Position numbers and translations under genes: made by a program. From BQJU01 sp964015035 (GTDB lineage Bacteria; Bacteroidota; Bacteroidia; Chitinophagales; Saprospiraceae): 64,000 nucleotides of DNA. Below are positions 16,412 through 24,837 of this stretch, piece by piece; position 1 is the first letter of the stretch, and each line of letters starts with the position of its first letter. Where the stretch lies: contig CAXHCA010000008.1 of the NCBI GenBank assembly GCA_964015035.1, forward strand, positions 21,189 to 85,188. The letters run 5' to 3'. The notes under the pieces are model-generated. The model did not search any database and was not told where the DNA came from. It saw only the letters and a program-made list of their open reading frames with translations.

Positions 16412-19219
16412 ATGATGACAAAATCTACAATACTTTCACCCATTCTGGTCTTGCTATTCACGTGCCAGCTGTTTGTGGTACAGGCAGAAGAAAATCTACT
16501 GGATGACCCCTGCTGTAGTATACCGCACGATACTGAAATCTGGTGTATAGATCTACCTTGGGATTTTGATCCCTACAATACCTATCAATTGTCCAATCTT
16601 TTTGGATCACCCGGAGGAGGGTGGGGGTGTCCATCTTATTACTGGACAGAACTCGAACCGCAGGTAGACCTCAACAGTTGTGAGGTTGGCACCATCATAC
16701 GCAATTTTCAGGGAACCTCCGGCAGTTGGGGAAGTGGCACCTATTATTGCCAACAGGTCATTACGGTATTGGGGACTCACGATTATCGCATCAAATTTCC
16801 GCAGGATGTTGTTGGCATCTGTGAAGAACCCGATGCTGGAGACATCGAATACGATGAGGAAGGTTGTGATCTGCTTGCCATCAATAGTAGTGATCATACC
16901 TTCGATACGGGCAGCAGTGGCTGTTATAAAATTTTTAGAACCTATACCGTAGTCAATTGGTGTGAATACGATGGTATTTCACCGGCAATGATTATCGGCC
17001 GGGATGAAGATTGTGACGGCTTGGCTGGTGACGAGGATGTGGTGCTCGTTCGCAAACCGAACGGTATCTTATACATCGATCGGGATTACAATCCATTTAA
17101 TAACAATCCCGGAGCCGGAGAAATTAATACCGCATGTGGCCACGATGGAAATGTGGGCTACTGGCGTTCGGTGGATGTTGGACCAACCACCACCTACTTC
17201 CATGATGGCGGGTATTATAAGTATGTACAGCATATTAAGATTACCGATAATATTGACCCCGAAATTGACTATACCGACCCGGCACCCTTCTGTAGCTTGA
17301 GCAATAACCAAGCGGCGGGCTGTCCGGGGGACGTAGAGATCCCTTTCACGGTGACCGAGGAGTGTTCCGGACAAGTAGAGGTCAAGGTGTTTTTGTTTGC
17401 CAATAATGAACCGGTACCGCTTACTCCGGAAAATGATATTTCCGATCAGGTTCTGAGTGGTAGCTATCCAAATTATTTGATCCAGGGTACTTATCCTATT
17501 GGGAATCACACCTTCGAAGTACACGTTAAAGATGGATGTGGCAATTCGGATGCTGTGGCTATTCCATTTGAAGTGGTGGATTGTAATGCCCCCTCTCCGG
17601 TTTGTATCGTGAGTTTGTCTTCGGCCTACATGCCCCTTCCTCCGGGTACGGATGCAGATGGCGACGGCGATGAAGATAGAGGTATGTTTGAAATTTGGGC
17701 CAGTGATTTTACCACAAGTGGATTGAGCGATTGTACACCACCGATTAAATTATCGGTCAATATTCAGGGAGAAACCCCGGATCAGGATCAGTCTGGCTTG
17801 GTGATTACCTGTGATGATGGCGAACTGGTTGTTGTGGAAGTGTATGCCTGGGATAGTGCCGACAACCCCTATTCCGTGCAGCCAGATGGTAGCATTGGCG
17901 GCCCCAATTACGACTACTGTCTGACCTTTATCTCCTTTCACAATTTTGAGGAAATTTGTGAAATTGTAGCGCACCATCCGGTGGCTTTATCCGGGTTTAT
18001 ACATACCCTTTCTGATACCACGATGGCGGATGCAGAAGTTTGGTTGACAGGAGGAATGGATACCATGATGATGACCTCTCAATCTGGCGATTTCGAATTT
18101 GAAGAAGTGCCTGCTGATGAAGATTATCAAGTGCGCCCTACTCGTGATGGAGACGACAGGAATGGGGTCACCACGCAGGATCTCATTAAATTGCTGCGGC
18201 ATGTGTTAGAATTAGATACACTGGATAACCCTTATTTGTTACTCGCAGCAGATGTAGACAGCTCTGGAGTAGTTGACATAGCAGACTACCAGCAATTAAG
18301 GCGTTTGGTACTCAATCAGGATACTGCATTTGCAAATAATACCAGTTGGCGGTTTGTGCCCATGGACTATACGTTTTCAGACCCCACCAATCCGTTTGTG
18401 GATACGATTCCAGATTACATACAATTGGAGGAGGTGCATGAAAATATGGATAGCCTGGCATTTATGGCCATCAAGATTGGAGACCTGAATATGGATGCAA
18501 TTCCACAGGAGGACCTCAATGAGGAAGTCGCTTCCAGAAGCGGTACGGATACCTTCACTCTATCTGTTGATGACCAAACGATGCAAGCGGGTAACCGATA
18601 CACGCTTGAGTTCAAGACGACAGAACTACCGGTGACTTCCGGATTTCAATTTGCGCTGCAAATGGACCCTGAATTGTTGAGAATTATTGAGGTTGAGGGA
18701 GTGGCTATCGGCGGGGAAAACTTTGGCACCAGCCAGCTTTCACAAGGAATCTTGACCAGCAGCTGGGTCCGCTTGGAGGAAGTCAATATGCAAGATAACG
18801 AGCAATTGGTTTTCCGACTTGTGGTAGAGAGCGAAAGCTATACACAGTTGAGTCAAGCCATGCAGCTACTAGTGGGGGGAACCCGTCCGGAAGCCTATAG
18901 CCTGGAGGGAGCCGTCAAACCTCTGGCGATCAGTTTTCGGGCAGTGGATACCGAGGCACCTGAGTTTTCTCTGTTGCAAAATAGGCCAAATCCATTTACT
19001 GATCAGACCCTGATTGGCTTTACCTTGCCGACCAATACCATGGCGCGATTGAGTATTTATGACCAGTACGGTCGTTTATTGAAAGAGTTCCGCCAGCAAT
19101 TTACTCGGGGTTATAATGAAGTCGCTATACAAAATACCGATTTTCAACCGGGAATCTTGTTTTACACTCTGGAAACGGATGAACAGCGCCAGACCAGGAA
19201 GATGATTCTTTTAAAATAA
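16412..19219 (+). CDS. Secreted T9SS type A cargo with dockerin-like and cohesin-like regions
   Basis: 935 residues. A signal peptide (MMTKSTILSPILVLLFTCQL, cleaved near VQAEE) leads into a cysteine-rich region with repeated beta-sandwich segments. Near residues 575-635 there is a dockerin type I-like pair of calcium loops: GDDRNGVTTQDLIKLLRHVL and DVDSSGVVDIADYQQLRRLV. Residues about 715-830 (FTLSVDDQTMQAGNRYTLEF, SGFQFALQMDPELLRI) resemble a cohesin-like domain. The end is a type A sorting domain with NRPNPFTDQT, IYDQYGRLL and a basic tail (RKMILLK). It should be exported by the T9SS and anchored or released outside. The binding target is unknown. Co-occurrence of cohesin- and dockerin-like parts in one chain suggests self-assembly or intramolecular capping, which is inference. 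Confidence 0.88.
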   Translation: MMTKSTILSPILVLLFTCQLFVVQAEENLLDDPCCSIPHDTEIWCIDLPWDFDPYNTYQLSNLFGSPGGGWGCPSYYWTELEPQVDLNSCEVGTIIRNFQGTSGSWGSGTYYCQQVITVLGTHDYRIKFPQDVVGICEEPDAGDIEYDEEGCDLLAINSSDHTFDTGSSGCYKIFRTYTVVNWCEYDGISPAMIIGRDEDCDGLAGDEDVVLVRKPNGILYIDRDYNPFNNNPGAGEINTACGHDGNVGYWRSVDVGPTTTYFHDGGYYKYVQHIKITDNIDPEIDYTDPAPFCSLSNNQAAGCPGDVEIPFTVTEECSGQVEVKVFLFANNEPVPLTPENDISDQVLSGSYPNYLIQGTYPIGNHTFEVHVKDGCGNSDAVAIPFEVVDCNAPSPVCIVSLSSAYMPLPPGTDADGDGDEDRGMFEIWASDFTTSGLSDCTPPIKLSVNIQGETPDQDQSGLVITCDDGELVVVEVYAWDSADNPYSVQPDGSIGGPNYDYCLTFISFHNFEEICEIVAHHPVALSGFIHTLSDTTMADAEVWLTGGMDTMMMTSQSGDFEFEEVPADEDYQVRPTRDGDDRNGVTTQDLIKLLRHVLELDTLDNPYLLLAADVDSSGVVDIADYQQLRRLVLNQDTAFANNTSWRFVPMDYTFSDPTNPFVDTIPDYIQLEEVHENMDSLAFMAIKIGDLNMDAIPQEDLNEEVASRSGTDTFTLSVDDQTMQAGNRYTLEFKTTELPVTSGFQFALQMDPELLRIIEVEGVAIGGENFGTSQLSQGILTSSWVRLEEVNMQDNEQLVFRLVVESESYTQLSQAMQLLVGGTRPEAYSLEGAVKPLAISFRAVDTEAPEFSLLQNRPNPFTDQTLIGFTLPTNTMARLSIYDQYGRLLKEFRQQFTRGYNEVAIQNTDFQPGILFYTLETDEQRQTRKMILLK

Positions 19220-19250
19220 GTGAAACAACAACGAGATTGTTATAGATGTT

Positions 19251-19288
19251 GGCCTCCTGAATTTTGAGAAAGTGGAATTCAGGAGGCC
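19251..19288 (+). terminator. Hairpin after the T9SS cargo gene
   Basis: A perfect 13-bp stem GGCCTCCTGAATT / AATTCAGGAGGCC, followed by a moderately T-rich stretch (ACTTCTTTCTTG). It lies 31 bp past the stop codon. Confidence 0.7.
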
Positions 19289-19320
19289 ACTTCTTTCTTG
19301 CAAAAACCTATCTTTGTGCT

Positions 19321-19737
19321 GTGGCTAGAATTTTATCCATCGACTACGGTACCAAGCGCACGGGCCTGGCAGTAACTGATCCGTTGCAGATCATTGCCAA
19401 TGGTTTGGACACCATTTCAACCAGTGAATTATTTCCCTATTTGGAAAACTACCTGCAAGCAGAAGACGTTTCCACTATTGTGGTAGGGGAACCGCTCTAT
19501 CCCGATGGCAACCCTGCCCAGATTCATCATTTGGTCGTTGGCTTTGTGCGCAAGCTCAAGAAGTTATATCCGGCTATAGAGGTAGTGATGTGGGATGAGC
19601 GATTCACTTCAGTAGAAGCCAAAGAGATCATTCTGCAAAGTGGGGCTAAAAAGAAAAAGCGCCGAGACAAGGGATTGGTGGATAAGGTGGCTGCCGTGCT
19701 TATTTTGCAAGATTATTTAGAACAAAAGCGTTATTGA
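19321..19737 (+). CDS. ruvX: RuvX/YqgF, putative pre-16S rRNA nuclease
   Basis: 138 residues from the GTG at 19321, which places ARILSIDYGTKRTGLAV at the very N-terminus as in other family members. The frame extends upstream only into the terminator hairpin. RNase H-like motifs: the Asp of SIDYGTKRTG, VVGEPLYPDG and DERFTSVEA, with a final DKVAAVLILQDYLE. It trims the 5' end of 16S rRNA precursor in known members. It lies 3 bp upstream of def, so the two form an operon. A perfect -7 box TATCTTTG sits at 19309-19316, only 4 nt before the GTG, so a leaderless transcript is possible. Confidence 0.93.
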   Translation: MARILSIDYGTKRTGLAVTDPLQIIANGLDTISTSELFPYLENYLQAEDVSTIVVGEPLYPDGNPAQIHHLVVGFVRKLKKLYPAIEVVMWDERFTSVEAKEIILQSGAKKKKRRDKGLVDKVAAVLILQDYLEQKRY

Positions 19738-19740
19738 TCA

Positions 19741-20298
19741 ATGATTTTACCGATTTATGGATATGGTTATCCAGTGTTGAAAAAAGTGGCTGAGGAAGTC
19801 CCTGAAGATTACCCGAATTTGGGTGAATTAATCGAAAACATGATGGAAACCATGTACAATGCCTCTGGGGTTGGTCTTGCTGCTCCGCAAGTTGGCTTAT
19901 CCCTGCGTCTATTTGTGATAGACACCAAACAAATCATGGATGAGGGCAAGGAAGATGAAGGTTTCAAGCAAGCCTTTATTAATGCGGAAATCCTGGAGGA
20001 TGCGGGTGAGCTGTGGGCTTATGAGGAAGGTTGTTTGAGTATTCCGGATGTACGGGGAGATGTAGAGCGACCTACACAAATCCGCATGCGTTATCAGGAT
20101 GAAAATTTTGAAACACACGAAAAGGTTTTCACCGGGATGCACGCCCGTGTGATTCAGCATGAATACGATCACATTGAAGGTATTCTTTTTACCGAACACC
20201 TCAAGCCAATCAAAAAGCGCCTGGTCAAGCGCAAGCTCGAAAATATTCGCAAAGGGAAAGTCACTGCGGAATATAAAATGAAATTCTATGGTAAATAA
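19741..20298 (+). CDS. def: Peptide deformylase
   Basis: 185 residues, a normal length. All three active-site motifs are present: GVGLAAPQVG, EEGCLSIP (Cys metal ligand) and HEYDHIEG (two His ligands and the catalytic Glu in the HExxH arrangement). It removes the N-formyl group from nascent proteins in the cytoplasm. It is translationally close-coupled to ruvX (3-bp gap) and converges with the RNase H gene, leaving only 3 bp between the two stop codons. Confidence 0.97.
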   Translation: MILPIYGYGYPVLKKVAEEVPEDYPNLGELIENMMETMYNASGVGLAAPQVGLSLRLFVIDTKQIMDEGKEDEGFKQAFINAEILEDAGELWAYEEGCLSIPDVRGDVERPTQIRMRYQDENFETHEKVFTGMHARVIQHEYDHIEGILFTEHLKPIKKRLVKRKLENIRKGKVTAEYKMKFYGK

Positions 20299-20301
20299 GG
20301 T

Positions 20302-20937
20302 CTATTTTCGGCCAAAATCTGCCGGGATTTCTCCCCAATGATCGGTATCCCATTTCAGTATTTTGTTGGGATAGGTATTATTTTTCAGCCAGCTCTCCGC
20401 TCGGTTGATCAATTCGTAGAGATGAGCCGTAGAAGGGGTCCTTTTCAAGTTAGTATTGGCCTTTTTTTTGCGTACCCAAGCCATTGCCGTTCTGGAGTCG
20501 GTATAGATCGGGGTATCTTTTCCTTGTTTTTTGAGCATGGCCAGTGCATGAACAATGGCTAGGAACTCTCCAATATTATTGGTACCCAATTTAAACTGTT
20601 GGTGGAAAATTTGGCTACCGTCTCGAGTATTAACTCCCTGGTATTCCATGGCTCCGGGATTGCCAGAGCAGGCAGCATCGACGGCTATACTATTCCAATC
20701 TATTTTTTGCTTTTCCGCATCCGGAATTTGAGTGATTTTAGGTTTGGTTTTGCCTCCCCGGTCGATGGCGTCTTCATAGTTGCCTCCGAAAGCAGCTACC
20801 GCTTCGGCCTCTGTCTTAAAAGACTTGTAACGTGCATTCGGGTAGCCCTTAATTTGGAGCTGGCACTCTGTCCAGGATTTGTAGATGCCCGGGTTGTTAC
20901 CTTCCCAAACCACATAATATTTTTTGCCTTTTGCCAT
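20302..20937 (-). CDS. rnhA: Ribonuclease H with N-terminal viroplasmin-like (RNase H1 N) domain
   Basis: 211 residues from the ATG at 20937 (MAKGKKYYVV); upstream in-frame codons are not needed. Residues 4-55 form the small RNA/DNA hybrid-binding domain (YYVVWEGNNPGIYKSW, GYPNARYKSFKTEAEAVAAF). The catalytic domain supplies Asp87 (AVDAACSGNPG), Glu124 (NNIGEFLAIVHAL), Asp147 (IYTDSRTAMAW) and Asp207 (GEIPADFGRK). It degrades RNA in RNA:DNA hybrids. The layout matches eukaryotic-type RNase HI proteins common in Bacteroidota. Confidence 0.93.
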   Translation of the reverse strand: MAKGKKYYVVWEGNNPGIYKSWTECQLQIKGYPNARYKSFKTEAEAVAAFGGNYEDAIDRGGKTKPKITQIPDAEKQKIDWNSIAVDAACSGNPGAMEYQGVNTRDGSQIFHQQFKLGTNNIGEFLAIVHALAMLKKQGKDTPIYTDSRTAMAWVRKKKANTNLKRTPSTAHLYELINRAESWLKNNTYPNKILKWDTDHWGEIPADFGRK

Positions 20938-21082
20938 GATTGTCTGCTTTGATTGCAAATGTAACAAACCAATGCTAATTTGGAAAAAATCCGCAAGCCG
21001 CACACCAAAGTAGATCGAGAATGAATCTTGACGGATAACTAAGTGTATCTAACGAAGAATTCCCCCAATTCGATGAAGAGGT

Positions 21083-21114
21083 TTGTCAAAGAAGCAAATT
21101 AATCGATACTTTTG
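21083..21114 (+). promoter_or_regulatory. Bacteroidota-type promoter for tatD
   Basis: TTG (21083-21085), 21 nt, then TACTTTTG (21107-21114), a full consensus match. The ATG follows at 21129, so the leader would be only about 8 nt. Confidence 0.65.
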
Positions 21115-21128
21115 CAGAAAAAAGCAAG

Positions 21129-21911
21129 ATGAAATTAGTTGATACGCACACGCACCTATATGCAAAGGCTTTTAATGGCGACCGCGATGCAATGATTCAG
21201 CGGGCAATAGAGCAGGGCGTTGAGCAGTTTTTTTTACCCAATATTGATGGCGAGTCGATTGAAGGCATGCTGGCGTTGGAGGCCGCATATCCCAACCGGT
21301 GTTTTGCCATGATGGGATTGCATCCTTGTTCTGTCAAAGAAAATTTTAAAGAGGAACTGGCTACCGTGCGGCAATGGCTAGATCGGCGTAAATTTTGTGC
21401 GGTAGGAGAGATTGGCATTGACCTTTATTGGGACAAGACGTTCTTTGAGCAACAGAAAGAGGCTTTTTTGACGCAGATTCAATGGGCCATTGAGTTTGAT
21501 ATTCCCATTGTCATTCATTCGAGGGAGAGTACTGATATTATTATCGAGATGCTTAAAAAAGCCAAGGATAATCGTTTGCGTGGAATTTTTCATTGTTTTG
21601 GAGGAACGGAAGAGCAGGCTAAAGCGATCATTGATCTTGGCTTTTTACTGGGAATCGGGGGCGTATTGACGTACAAGAACAGTGGATTGGGGCAGGCCCT
21701 TCAGGAAATTGATTTGCAGCATATCGTGTTGGAGACCGATGCCCCTTATTTGGCGCCGGTGCCCTATCGTGGAAAACGCAACGAGAGTGCCTACGTACGG
21801 GCGGTGGCTGAGAAGTTGGCAGAAGTAAAAGGAGTCACGCTAGAAGCCGTAGCCAAGGCCACGACTCAGAATGCGGAACGGGTTTTTGGGGGCATCTTGT
21901 TGCCTAATTAA
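21129..21911 (+). CDS. tatD: TatD-family metal-dependent hydrolase (DNase)
   Basis: 260 residues, the standard length. Metal ligands of the TIM-barrel amidohydrolase fold are visible: VDTHTHLYAKAF (HxH), GEIGIDLYWDKTFFEQQ (Glu), IVIHSRES (His), IFHCFGGTEEQ (His) and LETDAPYLAPVPYRGKRNE (Asp). Known members act as 3'-5' exonucleases in DNA repair or RNA quality control. It is a monocistronic gene with a close promoter. Confidence 0.94.
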   Translation: MKLVDTHTHLYAKAFNGDRDAMIQRAIEQGVEQFFLPNIDGESIEGMLALEAAYPNRCFAMMGLHPCSVKENFKEELATVRQWLDRRKFCAVGEIGIDLYWDKTFFEQQKEAFLTQIQWAIEFDIPIVIHSRESTDIIIEMLKKAKDNRLRGIFHCFGGTEEQAKAIIDLGFLLGIGGVLTYKNSGLGQALQEIDLQHIVLETDAPYLAPVPYRGKRNESAYVRAVAEKLAEVKGVTLEAVAKATTQNAERVFGGILLPN

Positions 21912-22039
21912 AAAGACTGTGCCAGGACAATGACAAGGAAAAAATAAAGATTAAGGTGCAATCGAAAGAAAAAATTTTGATTTGTTACATCTTTTTACAA
22001 TTTTTGTGACCGCTGGTATGATTAAAAGTTCTTAATATC

Positions 22040-22230
22040 TATATTTGTTAGTGAGGGGAGAAAAGTGGCTCCCAGGAAAATAAATAGTCCAGCTAGAAAA
22101 CTCGAGTGGCTTAAATTTATTATTTTAGCCAGGAACTTTTCGGGAAAGGCCAAAAATGTTTGGCCAATGAGCCGGGAGAAATCCCGGGATGGCTTATGAG
22201 CCTCCTTTTTTGACCAAAGGGAGGAATCGT
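22040..22230 (+). ncRNA. Candidate structured RNA upstream of tRNA-Ser
   Basis: A perfect -7 box TATATTTG (22040-22047) precedes about 170 nt with four or five successive hairpins and no open reading frame: GGGAG/CTCCC (22056-22073), TGGCTTAAA/TTTTAGCCA with one mismatch (22107-22131), GGCCAAA/TTTGGCC (22148-22165), CCGGGA/TCCCGG (22172-22187) and CCTCC.../...GGAGG around a T run (22201-22224). It may be an independent RNA or a processed leader of the tRNA transcript. I do not recognise the family. It fills most of the 322-bp gap 21912-22233. Confidence 0.4.
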
Positions 22231-22233
22231 TAC

Positions 22234-22321
22234 GGAGAGGTGCTCGAGTGGCTGAAGAGGCACGCCTGGAAAGCGTGTATACCCCCAAAGGGTATCGAGG
22301 GTTCGAATCCCTCTCTCTCCG
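22234..22321 (+). tRNA. tRNA-Ser (anticodon GGA)
   Basis: An 88-nt class II tRNA. The acceptor stem GGAGAGG (22234-22240) pairs with TCTCTCC (22314-22320), with a G discriminator at 22321. The anticodon arm CACGC-CTGGAAA-GCGTG (22261-22277) has anticodon GGA. A long variable arm (TACCC/GGGTA) and a T arm GAGGG-TTCGAAT-CCCTC follow. It reads UCC and UCU codons. CCA is not encoded. exbB begins 62 bp downstream. Confidence 0.97.
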
Positions 22322-22383
22322 CTTTATTAAAATCGTTAACTGGTTTTAGTTATCAATCAAACAATCGTAAAACCTAATTTACT

Positions 22384-23118
22384 ATGCGTAAAAGTTTAGC
22401 ATTACTGCTTGTTCTAGTATTGGCAGTGTTCACCGTAAACGTTCTGCATGCACAAGATGCGGCTGCAGGTGAAGCAACGACCTCCGGTTACCAGTTGTTG
22501 AAAAAGTATTTCATCGATGGGGACTGGCGATTCATGAGCTTCGTATTGATTTGTCTGATTCTCGGATTGGCTTTCTGTATTGAACGGATCATCACCCTCA
22601 ACATTGCCACGACCAATACAGACAAACTTTTGGAGCGCATTGATGAAAATCTGAAAAATGGTGACATTAACGGCGCCATGGAAGTGTGCAAATCAACTCC
22701 TGGCCCAACTGCCAGCGTACTTTATGAAGGCCTGAAAAGTGCCGATGAAGGGCCTGAAGCAGTTGAAAAAGCTATCGTTGCATACGGTAGTGTACAAATG
22801 GGCTTGTTAGAGCGTGGCTTGGTTTGGATTTCTCTTTTTATCGCCATTGCCCCGATGCTCGGGTTTATGGGTACGGTAATCGGTATGATCCAGGCATTTG
22901 ATAAGATCGAAGCTGTAGGTGACCTCTCTCCATCAGTTGTTGCCGGTGGTATTAAGGTAGCCCTTTTGACTACGGTATTCGGTTTGATCGTGGCCATTAT
23001 TCTGCAGATTTTTTACAATTATATCGTTAACAAGATTGACGGTATCGTTAACAAGATGGAAGATGCCTCTATCACTTTGGTAGACATCATGGCTGAGAAT
23101 AACGTATTTAAAAACTAA
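22384..23118 (+). CDS. exbB: ExbB / MotA-TolQ-ExbB proton channel family protein
   Basis: 244 residues. An N-terminal signal-like segment (MRKSLALLLVLVLAVFTVNV, ending LHAQ) is typical of the Bacteroidota version. Three further transmembrane helices follow: about 54-72 (SFVLICLILGLAFCIERIIT), about 143-165 (LVWISLFIAIAPMLGFMGTV) and about 187-210 (GGIKVALLTTVFGLIVAIIL). The proton-channel signature GFMGTVIGMIQAFD is intact. With ExbD it uses the proton gradient to drive TonB. First gene of a four-gene cluster. Confidence 0.94.
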   Translation: MRKSLALLLVLVLAVFTVNVLHAQDAAAGEATTSGYQLLKKYFIDGDWRFMSFVLICLILGLAFCIERIITLNIATTNTDKLLERIDENLKNGDINGAMEVCKSTPGPTASVLYEGLKSADEGPEAVEKAIVAYGSVQMGLLERGLVWISLFIAIAPMLGFMGTVIGMIQAFDKIEAVGDLSPSVVAGGIKVALLTTVFGLIVAIILQIFYNYIVNKIDGIVNKMEDASITLVDIMAENNVFKN

Positions 23119-23135
23119 GAGAAACCAACACTGCT

Positions 23136-23624
23136 ATGTATAAAACATTAACGAAGAATGGTCAGACATTCGCATTCATCTTAGGGGCAGTGATCACGGT
23201 GATCTTCCTGGCGATGGTTTTGCCGAAGTCAGGGGATTTCGACCTCTTGGAGAAAGAAGAACAATACAAAACGGGAATTTTCAACTTTGGCTTGTACGGA
23301 GCAATTTTCCTGACGATCGTTGCCATGGCCGGTATGGTTATCTTTGGAGTGCTTCAGGTGCTTGGTAACCTGAAGAGCTCATCTAAGGGACTGATTGGGT
23401 TTGGTTTCTTGATCGCCATCTTTGTGATTGCTTACGCTACTTCTCCGGGTGAAGCTACAGGAGCTGTAGCTGGTGCTGTCGAAAAATTTGAAAGTTCTCA
23501 GAATACGACATTGTCTGAGGGCAACTTCAAATTCATCAGTGGAGGGATCACTACTTCATTGGCCTTGCTAGCGATTGCAGGCCTCGCCTTTGTTGTATCA
23601 GAAATCCGGAACTTCTTTAAATAA
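23136..23624 (+). CDS. Integral membrane protein of the exb cluster, unknown function
   Basis: 162 residues with four predicted transmembrane helices (about 12-30, 52-72, 85-102 and 137-157; e.g. FAFILGAVITVIFLAMVLP, GLIGFGFLIAIFVIAYA). It has no motif I can name. It sits 17 bp after exbB and 8 bp before exbD, so it is surely co-transcribed with both. A membrane protein at this position is often seen in Bacteroidota exb loci and probably belongs to the energy-transducing complex, which is an inference from position. Confidence 0.85.
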   Translation: MYKTLTKNGQTFAFILGAVITVIFLAMVLPKSGDFDLLEKEEQYKTGIFNFGLYGAIFLTIVAMAGMVIFGVLQVLGNLKSSSKGLIGFGFLIAIFVIAYATSPGEATGAVAGAVEKFESSQNTTLSEGNFKFISGGITTSLALLAIAGLAFVVSEIRNFFK

Positions 23625-23632
23625 ATTCAGCT

Positions 23633-24187
23633 ATGGCTAAGAAGAGCGTAAAAGATAGAATGACCAATGAGATCAATGCCGGTTCGATGGCCGATATTGC
23701 ATTCCTGTTGCTCATATTTTTCCTGGTAACCACCACCATCGTGGAGGATAAAGGAATCCGTGTTAAGCTTCCGCCATGGTCTGAAGAAGAACCGGACATT
23801 ACCAAACTGAAGACCAGAAATGTATATTCGGTATTGGTAAATGCACAAAACCAATTGTTGGTACGTGGAGAACCTGTTGACATCAGAAATTTAAAGGAGG
23901 ATGCCAAAGAGTTTATCAGCAATCCTAATAAAAGAGATGATCTGGCTGAAAAACCTACCAAGGCAATTATTTCTTTGAAGAATGACAGGGGAACGAACTA
24001 CAAAACTTATCTGGAAGTGTATAACGAACTCAAGGCCGCGTATAACGAGCTTTGGGATGAACTTTCCATGAAAAAGTATAATGTGCATTACAGCGAGGAT
24101 CTGCCTGCGGCCTATCGTAAGGCCATCAAGTCAGAAATACCTTTTGTATTGTCCGAAGCGGAACCAACTAATTTCGGTGAAGAATAA
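23633..24187 (+). CDS. exbD: ExbD-family biopolymer transport protein (first copy)
   Basis: 184 residues: short cytoplasmic N-terminus, one transmembrane helix (about 19-40, GSMADIAFLLLIFFLVTTTI) with the conserved proton-binding Asp of MADIAFLLL, then a periplasmic domain (INAQNQLLVRG-type strand, LVNAQNQLLVRGEPVDIRN). It partners ExbB/TonB. The periplasmic part is longer than in enterobacterial ExbD, as usual in this phylum. Confidence 0.93.
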   Translation: MAKKSVKDRMTNEINAGSMADIAFLLLIFFLVTTTIVEDKGIRVKLPPWSEEEPDITKLKTRNVYSVLVNAQNQLLVRGEPVDIRNLKEDAKEFISNPNKRDDLAEKPTKAIISLKNDRGTNYKTYLEVYNELKAAYNELWDELSMKKYNVHYSEDLPAAYRKAIKSEIPFVLSEAEPTNFGEE

Positions 24188-24281
24188 ATTAGGCTGTCGT
24201 TGAAAAACTCCGGTTTATTACTTCACAAATCGACCTGCCAGGTAACTTCCAGAAGCTTGGTAATAGATAAAAATGCTAATT

Positions 24282-24749
24282 ATGGCTAAGTTTACAAAAA
24301 AGAGAGGTAAGGCTAAACCAGCGATCTCTACGGCGTCCTTGCCGGATATCATCTTCATGTTGCTGTTCTTCTTTATGGTGGTAACCGTATTGAGAGATGC
24401 TGAATTGAAGGTGAAAGTGATTACGCCTTATGCTACCGAATTGATTAAACTGGAGGAAAAGTCTTTGGTGAATTATATTTATATCGGAAAACCACTGAAA
24501 AAATACCAGGACATTTACGGCACCAAGCCACGGATGCAACTTGGAGATAAATTTGCCGACGTAAAGGACATTCCTCTTTTCCTGGAGAAGCACAAGATTA
24601 AAGTTCCTGAAAATAAACGCCCAAGAATTACTTCTTCCCTCCGTGTGGATGGTGAGGTTACCATGGGTATTGTACAGGACGTTAAAACCCAGCTTCGCAA
24701 ATCGGGGCAGTTGGTAATCAACTATTCTGCAAAACAACGTCCAGATTAA
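24282..24749 (+). CDS. exbD: ExbD-family biopolymer transport protein (second copy)
   Basis: 155 residues from the ATG at 24282 (MAKFTKKRGK); an in-frame ATG at 24273 would add three residues. A basic N-terminus is followed by a single transmembrane helix (TASLPDIIFMLLFFFMVVTV) carrying the conserved Asp, then a periplasmic domain ending SLRVDGEVTMGIVQDVKTQL. The two ExbD copies diverge mainly after the helix. They may form a heteromeric rotor with ExbB. It is separated from the first copy by 94 bp. Confidence 0.92.
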   Translation: MAKFTKKRGKAKPAISTASLPDIIFMLLFFFMVVTVLRDAELKVKVITPYATELIKLEEKSLVNYIYIGKPLKKYQDIYGTKPRMQLGDKFADVKDIPLFLEKHKIKVPENKRPRITSSLRVDGEVTMGIVQDVKTQLRKSGQLVINYSAKQRPD

Positions 24750-24776
24750 ATAGAACTTGGTTTGGACTCCAAAAAT

Positions 24777-24810
24777 AAAAAGGGCTTTCAGATTTCTGAA
24801 AGCCCTTTTT
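24777..24810. terminator. Bidirectional terminator between exbD and the DUF4293 gene
   Basis: A perfect 15-bp stem AAAAAGGGCTTTCAG / CTGAAAGCCCTTTTT around a 4-nt loop, with A and T tracts on the two sides. Confidence 0.92.
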
Positions 24811-24837
24811 GCGTTTTTCTACGGGGCCTTTTTCCTC

